DNA from: Shimwellia blattae DSM 4481 = NBRC 105725
GTDB taxonomy: Bacteria; Pseudomonadota; Gammaproteobacteria; Enterobacterales; Enterobacteriaceae
Length of the DNA: 64,000 nucleotides
Direction of reading: 5' to 3'
Assembly (NCBI RefSeq): GCF_000262305.1
Contig: NC_017910.1
Coordinates: forward strand, 496,001-560,000
This document shows positions 36,033 through 43,424 of this stretch, in pieces; within the stretch, counting starts at the first letter, position 1; the number at the start of each line of letters is the position of its first letter. A model generated the notes under the pieces. That model had not been told where the DNA came from and searched no databases. It saw nothing but the letters and a program-made list of their open reading frames with translations. The translations under genes were made by a program, and so were the position numbers.

Positions 36033-37043
36033 ATGTTGTCACGGGCCTTATTGTTACTGACACTGTTGATGACGGCGTTATTTAGCCCCGTCTCCTGGGG
36101 CGAGACTGTTGACTGGCCGCACTTTAAAGTGCGTTTTCTGATGCCGGATGGCCGAATTGTGGACAGCGGTAACCATAATATTAGCCATACCGAAGGCCAG
36201 GGGTTCGGGATGTTGTTTGCCCTCCAGGCGAATGATAAGCCTGCGTTTGATGCCATCTGGAACTGGACCCGTGACAATCTGCGCAACCCACAAAATGGCC
36301 TGTTTTACTGGAAGTTTAACCCGGTGGCCAGTGACCCGGTGGCGGATAAAAACAATGCCACTGACGGTGATACGCTGATCGCCTGGGCGCTGATGCAGGC
36401 GGCGGATAAATGGCGGGAGCCGGGTTACCAGCAGGCCTCTGACGCTATCCAGGCCGCGCTGATCAAATCCATGGTGATCAACTATGCCGGTTATACGGTG
36501 ATGCTGCCCGGTGAAAAGGGCTTCCGGCAACAGAACGGTATTGTGCTCAATCCGTCCTATTTTGTCCTGCCCGCCTGGCAGGATTTTGCCCGGCATACCC
36601 ACCTGGCGGTCTGGGAAAAACTGATCGCCGATAGCCAGCGCCTGCTGGCAAAGATGCAGTTTGGGACGCCGCATTTACCCAGCGACTGGGTCTACCTGTC
36701 TGAGGAAGGGAACCTCTCGCCGGCAAAAGCCTGGCCTGCCCGATCCAGCTATGATGCCATTCGCGTGCCGCTCTACCTCTGGTGGGCCGATCCCGCTAAT
36801 AGCAACCTGATCGTCTGGCACCACTGGTGGTCACAATCCGCCCGGGAAAAAACCCCGGCCTGGGTTGATGTCAGCAATAATCAGCATTCGCCCTATATGA
36901 TTTCAGGCGGATTGCTGGCGGTGCGTGATCTGGTGATGGAGGATGCCAGTCTCGCCGGTGATACGGCCATTGTGGAAGGCGATGACTACTATTCTGCCAG
37001 CCTGAAACTGCTGGTGGCGATCGCCCGCAACGCCCATCACTAG
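36033..37043 (+). CDS. bcsZ: Endo-1,4-beta-glucanase BcsZ (GH8)
   Basis: 336-aa periplasmic cellulase that trims glucan during export. Signal peptide LLLLTLLMTALFSPVSWGE. GH8 motifs: SHTEGQGFGM with the proton-donor Glu (about residue 54), NNATDGDTLIAWAL, and SSYDAIRVPLYLWW with the Asp region (about 241). It ends the bcs operon and is followed by a hairpin. In E. coli it lies between bcsB and bcsC, whereas here it is distal. Confidence 0.94.
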   Translation: MLSRALLLLTLLMTALFSPVSWGETVDWPHFKVRFLMPDGRIVDSGNHNISHTEGQGFGMLFALQANDKPAFDAIWNWTRDNLRNPQNGLFYWKFNPVASDPVADKNNATDGDTLIAWALMQAADKWREPGYQQASDAIQAALIKSMVINYAGYTVMLPGEKGFRQQNGIVLNPSYFVLPAWQDFARHTHLAVWEKLIADSQRLLAKMQFGTPHLPSDWVYLSEEGNLSPAKAWPARSSYDAIRVPLYLWWADPANSNLIVWHHWWSQSAREKTPAWVDVSNNQHSPYMISGGLLAVRDLVMEDASLAGDTAIVEGDDYYSASLKLLVAIARNAHH

Positions 37044-37056
37044 CTCGCCGGGGCAG

Positions 37057-37086
37057 CACAACGGGCGCTTTAGGGGGCCCGTTGTG
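37057..37086 (+). terminator. Hairpin after bcsZ
   Basis: CACAACGGGC (37057-37066) pairs perfectly with GCCCGTTGTG (37077-37086), with a 10-nt loop. It sits 14 bp after the bcsZ stop and probably ends the operon. No T-run follows, so it may stabilise the 3' end rather than terminate on its own. Confidence 0.5.
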
Positions 37087-37234
37087 GACAAGCCAGAGGG
37101 AGGTAGCTAGCATAGCCATATCATATTTTTATTCGCTCGCACGGTATCTATCATGCGTTCTGATATCCGCGCCCAGCGCGGCATTATAGCGCACGAAAAA
37201 TTTTGATACCGTTTTGAAATTTATTTGATACCAA

Positions 37235-37372
37235 GAAAAGAAACAAAAAGCGCTGAAAGATGCGGGCATTCGTACCCGTAATAAGGATGGGGGATTCCGC
37301 GATATTGTTGAACTGGTGACAGAGATAGCCAGAAAATCACTGAGCTACAGTATCAAAAGTGGAAAGCCATAA
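37235..37372 (+). pseudogene. Gene remnant, function not recognised
   Basis: A frame open from a stop at 37226 to TAA at 37370, with no start codon, encodes a protein-like sequence including LKDAGIRTRNKDGGFRDIVE and LVTEIARK. Amino-acid composition looks real rather than random. I do not recognise the family. Confidence 0.35.
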
Positions 37373-37513
37373 ACTTCATTACTGGAAGGTGCAGGATTTA
37401 CTGATTATTCGGTCCGATTTTTACAGCCAATATCCACGCCCGAAGCAATAGGGCGTATGGAACGTCTTAAATTTATATTCGGTGATTTAATTTGGAGTGG
37501 CTGCAATAAATAA
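37373..37513 (+). pseudogene. C-terminal remnant, possibly of a SAM-dependent methyltransferase
   Basis: This frame encodes LLEGAGFTDYSVRFLQPIST then PEAIGRMERLKFIFGDLIWS before TAA at 37511. The start (L-E-x-A-G-F-x-D) is like the C-terminal strand of class I methyltransferases, and such genes are common in polysaccharide loci. There is no upstream catalytic part. Confidence 0.35.
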
Positions 37514-37940
37514 TGAGAGGGTAGTAAGTAATTGTTAACAGTATGTCTTTATGATGTTGTTGTTCGTTATATTTAATATCTCTATGTCGAAATTACCCTC
37601 TATTAATGGCGGTGAAGTCAATGTGGTTAGCCAGCTTTCTTTAATATCAGCGGTAAGGGGAGGATATTAAATATAAAAGGGGGATTTTATGAAGTTTATA
37701 ATGTCTGTGATGGTGGATAAGTAAAATAATTCAGGAAAAATATAATCACCTTATTTTATTATACAAACCGCGCAGGCTTTACCCCGTGCAAACACCCTGT
37801 GCGATTGGCCGTTCCGGGCGGCATTTGTGGTTAACTTTAGTAGCATTAACGTATACAATTTTGCTGCATTTGGTTTTTGTTTTGTAACATTTGCCTGGTG
37901 TGCCGGGATGAGCCCGGCAGTAAGCCACAAGGAGCCCGGA

Positions 37941-38201
37941 ATGCCGAATATTTTACGCACCCCCGAGGGGAAAAAGTTTCTGATAGCCGTGGCGATGGTG
38001 TTTATCGTCGCCCTGAGTGTGGTAACGAAGGTGACATTTCAGGGGGTTGAGGATCAGTACGATCTGCCGATGGCGAGCTGGACCACCTCCATGTTCATTA
38101 TTCAGGGGGCGTGGGTGGCCATCTACAGCCTGGTCTTTACCGTAATTGGTTCGCTCCCCTTTGCCTTTTACTTCCTGGTGCCCAAAGACGGGCGGGGCTG
38201 A
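37941..38201 (+). CDS. Small inner-membrane protein, DUF2534-like
   Basis: 86-aa protein with two hydrophobic segments, LIAVAMVFIVALSVVTK (about 12-28) and WVAIYSLVFTVIGSLPFAFY (about 57-76), separated by a periplasmic loop with DLPMASWTTSMFIIQ. The layout and the opening ILRTPEGKKFL recall DUF2534 membrane proteins of enterobacteria; the function is unknown. ATG 37941 has AAGGAG seven bases upstream. In-frame upstream starts (from 37827) add an unrelated leader and are rejected. It stands alone between the bcs operon and the next gene. Confidence 0.7.
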   Translation: MPNILRTPEGKKFLIAVAMVFIVALSVVTKVTFQGVEDQYDLPMASWTTSMFIIQGAWVAIYSLVFTVIGSLPFAFYFLVPKDGRG

Positions 38202-38316
38202 GTTTTCCCTGCTCACGCTAAAATTGCGTGCCGTCTCGTAAGGTGGGGCGACAGGGGCGGTAACGGTGGCGGGGTGTGCTAGTGTCCGGGGATGTTTTTT
38301 TAGCCCCGGAGCGCCA

Positions 38317-39240
38317 ATGGGTAAAACTGGAACCACACCGGGCCCGCACGATGCGATTTTTAAAAAATTTCTTACCCGCGTGGATACCGCGCGGGATTTT
38401 CTGCAACTGCATCTGCCCGCCGAACTCCTGGCATTATGCGATCTTTCCACACTGGCGCTGACATCCGGCGCATTTGTGGAAGATGATCTGCGCCCGTACT
38501 ACAGCGATGTTCTCTACAGCCTGACCGCCGCAGGGGATGCCGGATATATCTATGTGCTCATTGAACACCAGAGCACGCCGGAGCCACTCATGCCGTTCAG
38601 GCTGATGCGTTATGCCATTGCGGCAATGCAGCGCCATCTTGATGCCGGGCACCACCGGCTACCGCTGGTTATTCCGGTGTTGTTCTATGCCGGGCTGCGT
38701 CGCCCTTACCCCTGGGCGGTTAACTGGCTGGAGGGCTTTTCTTTACCGGATCAGGCGCGGCGGCTCTACACCAGTGATTTCCCGCTGGTGGATGTGACGG
38801 TGATTGCGGACGATGACATTATGCACCACCGCAGTATGGCAACGCTGACACTGCTGCAAAAACATATTCGCCAGCGGGATTTAGCCGGGCTGCTGGACAG
38901 GCTTGTCACCTTACTGAGGCCAGGGCATATTAGCGAGGAGCAGATAGTTGCGCTGATAAACTATATCTTTAATGCGGGCTCGGCGTCTGATGCGGATGCC
39001 CTCGTCCGGAAACTGGCCCAACAGGTCCCCCGATACGGAGAGAAAATCATGCTGACGCTGGCAGAGCACTTTGAGCAGAAAGGGGTGAAAAAAGGCATCG
39101 AGCAGGGAATTGAGCAGGGGGAGCGTGAAGCCACGCGTAAAATCGCGCGCACCATGCTGCTGCGTGGTCTGGATGCCGCTACGGTGATGGCGGTTACCGG
39201 GTTAACCGCGTCAGATATTGCAAAACTTCAGGAAGCGTAG
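38317..39240 (+). CDS. Rpn family recombination-promoting nuclease / putative transposase (YhgA-like)
   Basis: 307-aa protein of the RpnA/YhgA group, PD-(D/E)XK nucleases reported to promote RecA-independent recombination in E. coli. Family marks are GPHDAIFKKFL near the N-terminus, YSDVLYSLTA with the active-site Asp and YVLIEHQSTPE with the E-x-Q pair, VIPVLFYAG, and the C-terminal KGVKKGIEQGIEQGEREATR repeat region followed by a helix ending DIAKLQEA. ATG 38317 is chosen over 38266 because PHDAIFK should lie near the N-terminus. The C-terminal GIEQG repeats are typical sites of length variation. Confidence 0.9.
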   Translation: MGKTGTTPGPHDAIFKKFLTRVDTARDFLQLHLPAELLALCDLSTLALTSGAFVEDDLRPYYSDVLYSLTAAGDAGYIYVLIEHQSTPEPLMPFRLMRYAIAAMQRHLDAGHHRLPLVIPVLFYAGLRRPYPWAVNWLEGFSLPDQARRLYTSDFPLVDVTVIADDDIMHHRSMATLTLLQKHIRQRDLAGLLDRLVTLLRPGHISEEQIVALINYIFNAGSASDADALVRKLAQQVPRYGEKIMLTLAEHFEQKGVKKGIEQGIEQGEREATRKIARTMLLRGLDAATVMAVTGLTASDIAKLQEA

Positions 39241-39276
39241 CCGCCGGGTACATAGCGTACCGCGGCGGCATTGAGA

Positions 39277-39303
39277 GGCAAAACCCCGGCCGGTGGTTTT
39301 GCC
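39277..39303. terminator. Hairpin between convergent genes
   Basis: GGCAAAACC (39277-39285) and GGTTTTGCC (39295-39303) form a 9-bp stem with loop CCGGCCGGT. It lies between the Rpn gene (+) and the lipoprotein gene (-), and could end both transcripts. T-runs are weak on both strands. Confidence 0.5.
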
Positions 39304-39316
39304 GGTGGGTAATCGG

Positions 39317-39637
39317 TCAGACGCAGCGGAAAGTCAGGCGCGCCACGCCGTTTACCAGCAGGTGTGAATCCGTATCTGTTTTTACCTCCTGCATGGTTTT
39401 GTTCTTTGTCCGGCAGAAGTCCACCGCGGTTTTATTGACCGTTCCGACCGCGCCCGAAACCCGGCCTGCTGCCGGTGCGGCCTCAGCCTCCGTATACCAG
39501 TTACCATCCGCCAGTTGTTTAACCTGAGACTGATAGGTTAACCCCAGCCCGTGAAAGTCGGTCTTGTCGTTCTGGACAGAACAGCCAGCCAGTGCCGCTG
39601 TGATAACCATGACCGCAGGAATCAGAGATGCTTTCAT
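39317..39637 (-). CDS. Small putative lipoprotein of unknown function
   Basis: 106 aa with a clear lipoprotein signal: KASLIPAVMVITAALAGC, lipobox LAGC with Cys at about 19, then SVQNDKTDF. The +2 residue is Ser, which favours the outer membrane. The mature part has one Cys pair (FCRTKN and RLTFRCV at the end) that may form a disulphide. I do not recognise the family. An AAGGA-like site precedes the start on the minus strand (complement of ATATCCTT). Confidence 0.7.
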   Translation of the reverse strand: MKASLIPAVMVITAALAGCSVQNDKTDFHGLGLTYQSQVKQLADGNWYTEAEAAPAAGRVSGAVGTVNKTAVDFCRTKNKTMQEVKTDTDSHLLVNGVARLTFRCV

Positions 39638-40171
39638 TACAAATATCCTTCAGAAAACGTGATGGCCGGATAACCCGCCAGATTAATCATGATAAGCCGG
39701 GCATTATGCCGGGCTCAGCTCTACAGACTCATCCTCTGGTTAAAGGTTCAGGTACCGGGCGGCCAGTTGTGATGTCGTTTCAGTAATATTTATGTTATCC
39801 CGGTGCAACTGTACTGAAGGTTGCAGGTATCACACTGGTTTTCTGTACAAAAATATCATGCCAGAGCATGTAATAAAAAAGTCGTATGATGTTTTAGTAT
39901 GATATTTAATTAATACTAATTTATTAAAATAATATATTTTTTTGAGGTTTTTTAGGACTGCTCCTATGCTCTGAGATATCAACCTGTTGGTTGTGAACAC
40001 CATAACTATGTCCCGCTGTGAGGTGGGGCGATCTCCCCTCCAGAGGACGGGGCTACATAGATTGCGGTTAATAGACCGTGGTTTTTTATAATGATAACCA
40101 GCGGTTTTATAATCGCGTTAATTTTACATGGAGTTATTACTTGTAGTTAGCTTATTTATCTGAGCGTGGGA
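39638..40171. other. Intergenic region upstream of the second exopolysaccharide operon
   Basis: About 530 bp, AT-rich in the middle (39880-39960). It should carry the promoter of the operon at 40172. A small stem (GGGGCGATCTCCCCTCC, 40026-40042) is visible. I find no JUMPstart/ops element and no cyclic di-GMP riboswitch-like core. Confidence 0.45.
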
Positions 40172-41587
40172 ATGATTGTGAACATGAGAAAAGTTACTCA
40201 TGGCGGATATCCGACATTTATCAAGCCAATTGACTTTATAATAATAAACTCAGTGTTGATATTGAGTGGCTGGCTGTTAGATATAAAAACAACTGAAAAA
40301 GTAATGCTCCATGCATTACTGTTTTCTACCGCATTTTTATTGTTTGGTGAATATACAAAGTGTTATCTGTATCGCCATAAGAAAAATAAATTCTATAGCC
40401 GTAGCCGGTTGTTCTTAACGGGCTTTCTGGCACTGGGATTTATCGAATCTGTCCGTACGCTGATTACCGGTTTTGACACATTAGGGTATCTGGCCCTGCT
40501 CGATAGTCGGTTTATTTCTGCCACCGTCTACTGGTATGCATTGCCACTGCCGTTTTTGTATGTGATTCGCGTAGTTATTGCAAGTTATTCGGCGAAAAAG
40601 TGTGTCCGGGTGGCAATTATTGGCGTGACAGAGAGTGGCCTTGCTGCGGAGCAGGCGCTGCGCCACGGGTACTCGGATATTCGCCTGGAGCTGGCATTTT
40701 ATGACGATCGTGACCCGCAGCGGTTCCGGGAGCTGAAAGGGAGGATGACCGGCCCGTTTAAAGGGTCGGTTATGACACTGGTGGCAGAGGCCAGGGCCGG
40801 GCACCTTGATGAGGTCTACGTTGCGCTGCCGATGGTGGCCTTAAAGCGGATCCGTAATGTGCTTGGTATGCTGTCAGATACAACGGTAAACACCTATATT
40901 GTGCCAGATCTGTACACATACAGCCGGAATATATCACAAATCCGCTATATTCATGATTTACAGGCTATCGGGATATTTTCCTCTCCTTTTGAAGGGGGCG
41001 GCGCCATTGTAAAGCGCGCGGAGGATCTGATATTAGGTAGCGTGATTATTATAATGATCTCTTTATTACTGTTCATTATTGCCGTGGGTGTCAAGATAAC
41101 GTCAGAGGGCCCGGTATTTTTTGAGCAGGATCGCTATGGCCTGAGCGGGCAACGAATTAAAGTAAAAAAATTCCGCACCATGCGGGTGATGGAAAATTCA
41201 GACCGGGTCGTTCAGGCCACCAGAAATGACCCCCGGGTAACACGATTTGGCTCTTTTTTAAGAAAAACATCACTCGATGAACTCCCCCAGTTTATTAATG
41301 TATTGCAGGGGAATATGTCAATCGTCGGGCCCCGGCCACATGCGGTGACCCATAATGAATTATACCGCCGCCAGGTGGAGAACTACATGATACGTCATAA
41401 AGTAAAACCCGGTATTACCGGGCTGGCACAGGTTAATGGTTGCCGCGGCGAGATCGACGCATTATTTAAACTGGAGAAGCGGATTCAGTATGACATCGAA
41501 TATATCCAGAACTGGAGCCTGTGGCTGGATATAAAAATTATATTTAAAACTATTTTTAAAGGGTTTATTGGTAAAAATGCATACTAA
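40172..41587 (+). CDS. Initiating polyprenyl-phosphate hexose-1-phosphate transferase (WcaJ/VpsL type)
   Basis: 471-aa membrane protein. The N-terminal half has five hydrophobic segments and a nucleotide-binding-like domain (VRVAIIGVTESGLAAEQAL). The C-terminal bacterial sugar-transferase domain has VKKFRTMRV, FLRKTSLDELPQFINVLQGN, IVGPRPHA and KPGITGLAQVNGCRGE, then FIGKNAY. This matches the glucose-type WcaJ/ExoY/VpsL enzymes that load Glc-1-P onto undecaprenyl phosphate. Starts at 40166 (GTG), 40172 and 40184 are possible; 40172 has a GAG at good distance. It heads the second exopolysaccharide operon and overlaps the next gene. Confidence 0.9.
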   Translation: MIVNMRKVTHGGYPTFIKPIDFIIINSVLILSGWLLDIKTTEKVMLHALLFSTAFLLFGEYTKCYLYRHKKNKFYSRSRLFLTGFLALGFIESVRTLITGFDTLGYLALLDSRFISATVYWYALPLPFLYVIRVVIASYSAKKCVRVAIIGVTESGLAAEQALRHGYSDIRLELAFYDDRDPQRFRELKGRMTGPFKGSVMTLVAEARAGHLDEVYVALPMVALKRIRNVLGMLSDTTVNTYIVPDLYTYSRNISQIRYIHDLQAIGIFSSPFEGGGAIVKRAEDLILGSVIIIMISLLLFIIAVGVKITSEGPVFFEQDRYGLSGQRIKVKKFRTMRVMENSDRVVQATRNDPRVTRFGSFLRKTSLDELPQFINVLQGNMSIVGPRPHAVTHNELYRRQVENYMIRHKVKPGITGLAQVNGCRGEIDALFKLEKRIQYDIEYIQNWSLWLDIKIIFKTIFKGFIGKNAY

Positions 41588-42863
41588 ATATATCCTTTTC
41601 TTTTTTATCATAGTCACCCCCGGGGTGCGCGCAGAGCTCACCCCAAAGTCACATATCTGGCCCGGTGGGGTGGAGTTTCAGGCAACGGCCGATCTGAACT
41701 ACGGCTATGAGGATAATATTACCTACCAGAAACACCACAGTGATGCCACAGGCTCCGGCCTGCTGAGTATGGCGCCGGTCTTGTCGTGGTCTGCCTCCCA
41801 TGGTCCGGATAAATATTATCTGATGTATTCCGGTGATTATCGCCATTACACCGCAGATTCGGCCGATGACTATAACGATCACTTTCTGCACCTGAGCGGA
41901 GAGTGGCGCTACGGGTTAAAGCACGGTGTTACGGTGATTCTGGAAGAGGCGCTGGGCCATGAAGATCGCGGCCGGGATACCACCGAGGGCTTTTCGCCAG
42001 CGCAGTTCAGGCAGTTTGGTATTAACTCGCCACTTCACACCCGGTTATTTAACAGTGAGGTACGCTACAGCTACGGCGCGCCAGAGGGACGAGGCAAAGC
42101 GATACTGGCGCTGAATCACAAAACCCTGCGCTTTGGTAATGACAGCAACGCCAGGCGGACAGACGATGATTTCTACCAGTATATCCGCAGCCAGGCCTGG
42201 TCGGAAAATGGCCTGTCGGCAGAGCTTATCGACAGATATACCTCCAGAACGCGTTTTCGTTACGGCGTGATGATGAATCAGCGCCACTACGACACGGACT
42301 CAGACAAAGACACCAGCGAATACTACCTGCTGTACGGCCTGAAAACGCAGTTTTCCAGCAGAACGCTGGTCGATATTAATGTCTCCTGGCTTTATAAAAC
42401 CTTTGACCATAATGCGGATGCCGGCGATTTTAACGGGCTGAACTGGGACATTAAAGGTGAGTGGCGGCCGCTTCGCCAGTCTGTGTTCTCGGTACATTCG
42501 GCCCAGCAAATTAAAGATCCCTCTGAGGCGGGGGGATATATTTTAGTCTCAAGCTATGGCGTGTCATATAAACATTTCTGGCTCGGGGATCGTTTGTCCG
42601 CGCAGCTGGATTATTCATATATTACGGAAGATTATAAAAAGCAAAGTAATAAGCGGCGGGATAAGAACAGTGTTTTTACCGCCGGGCTGCATTATGAGGC
42701 AACACCGGCAGTAAGCCTTGGGGTTGAATATAAGCTGGATGTTCTGAAATCAAACAAAGACACATATTCATTTTATATCGGACAGAATGAGGATCGGGAG
42801 GTCATCAGGACGCCCGGTTACGACAATTCATTGATAATGCTTACAGCTAAGGTGCAGATTTAA
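41577..42863 (+). CDS. Outer-membrane beta-barrel protein of an exopolysaccharide exporter (VpsM/EpsL-like)
   Basis: 428-aa secreted protein with signal peptide (KYILFFFIIVTPGVRA|E). The mature part is a long series of amphipathic strands with aromatic girdles (DLNYGYEDNITY, YYLMYSGDYRHY, LHLSGEWRYG, FNSEVRYSYG) and ends in LIMLTAKVQI. This is the pattern of the 16-18-strand barrels that pair with short OPX proteins in composite translocons. The order sugar transferase, barrel, short OPX, PCP equals Vibrio vpsL-M-N-O. ATG 41577 overlaps the previous gene by 11 bp. It could also be described as an outer-membrane beta-barrel of unknown role, but context favours export. Confidence 0.78.
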   Translation: MHTKYILFFFIIVTPGVRAELTPKSHIWPGGVEFQATADLNYGYEDNITYQKHHSDATGSGLLSMAPVLSWSASHGPDKYYLMYSGDYRHYTADSADDYNDHFLHLSGEWRYGLKHGVTVILEEALGHEDRGRDTTEGFSPAQFRQFGINSPLHTRLFNSEVRYSYGAPEGRGKAILALNHKTLRFGNDSNARRTDDDFYQYIRSQAWSENGLSAELIDRYTSRTRFRYGVMMNQRHYDTDSDKDTSEYYLLYGLKTQFSSRTLVDINVSWLYKTFDHNADAGDFNGLNWDIKGEWRPLRQSVFSVHSAQQIKDPSEAGGYILVSSYGVSYKHFWLGDRLSAQLDYSYITEDYKKQSNKRRDKNSVFTAGLHYEATPAVSLGVEYKLDVLKSNKDTYSFYIGQNEDREVIRTPGYDNSLIMLTAKVQI

Positions 42864-42864
42864 A

Positions 42865-43422
42865 ATGAAAATAATTAAATTGTGCGCATTACTGGTACTG
42901 AGCTTTGTGTTTGCCGGGTGCAACTCATCGCCCCCGGCATTGCAGGATGTACCAGAAACAACATCCCGGGGATATTCACTGGGTGCCGGTGATACCGTCA
43001 GCATTGTGGTATATGGCGAGCCGGAAATGACCATGCATTTTATTATTGATAAAAGTGGCGCCATTAATTTCCCCTATATTGGCCCGCTGGTACTGAAAGG
43101 AAAAACGCCGGAGCAGGTCAGCGATGAGCTGACAACCCGCTTACGGGGAGAATACCTGAGTAAGCCCATGGTCACCGTCAGTATTGTGGCGTTTCGCAAG
43201 TTCTATATCTCCGGGGAGGTGAAAAATCCCAACGGCTACGCCTATGAACCGGGCCTGACCGTCGGCAGGGCTATTGCCCTGGCCGGTGGCTTTACTGACC
43301 GGGCCGATCGTAGCGACATCAGTATTCAGCGCGCGGGAGAAGGGGAATTACCAGGTAGTGTCGGGTCCGGATATGCCGTTCACCCCGGAGATATTGTAAC
43401 TATTGGCATGGGGTTCTTTTAA
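42865..43422 (+). CDS. Short OPX (Wza-like) polysaccharide export lipoprotein
   Basis: 185-aa protein with lipobox FAGC (Cys 19). One PES domain (YSLGAGDTVSIVVYGEPEMT, INFPYIGPL, LSKPMVTVSIVAF) is followed by one SLBB-like domain (FYISGEVKNPNGYAYEPGLT, GRAIALAGGFT), and the protein ends at GDIVTIGMGFF. Full Wza has about 380 residues and a C-terminal helix that forms the outer-membrane pore; that part is absent. A short OPX must rely on a separate barrel, here the gene just upstream. It begins 1 bp after that gene. Confidence 0.9.
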   Translation: MKIIKLCALLVLSFVFAGCNSSPPALQDVPETTSRGYSLGAGDTVSIVVYGEPEMTMHFIIDKSGAINFPYIGPLVLKGKTPEQVSDELTTRLRGEYLSKPMVTVSIVAFRKFYISGEVKNPNGYAYEPGLTVGRAIALAGGFTDRADRSDISIQRAGEGELPGSVGSGYAVHPGDIVTIGMGFF

Positions 43423-43424
43423 CG

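Larger units (their letters stand above)
37087..37940. other. Intergenic decay zone with gene remnants
   Basis: About 850 bp without an intact gene. Two adjacent open stretches without start codons look like remnants (37235-37372 and 37373-37513). Two tiny frames with some signal follow: 37584-37670 (28 codons, no clear ribosome site) and 37689-37724 (11 codons, preceded by AAAGGGGGATTTT). Neither is called as a gene. Confidence 0.5.

Noticed and set aside
39638..40171. JUMPstart/ops element before the second exopolysaccharide operon
   Set aside because: No GGCGGTAG core was found in the leader.
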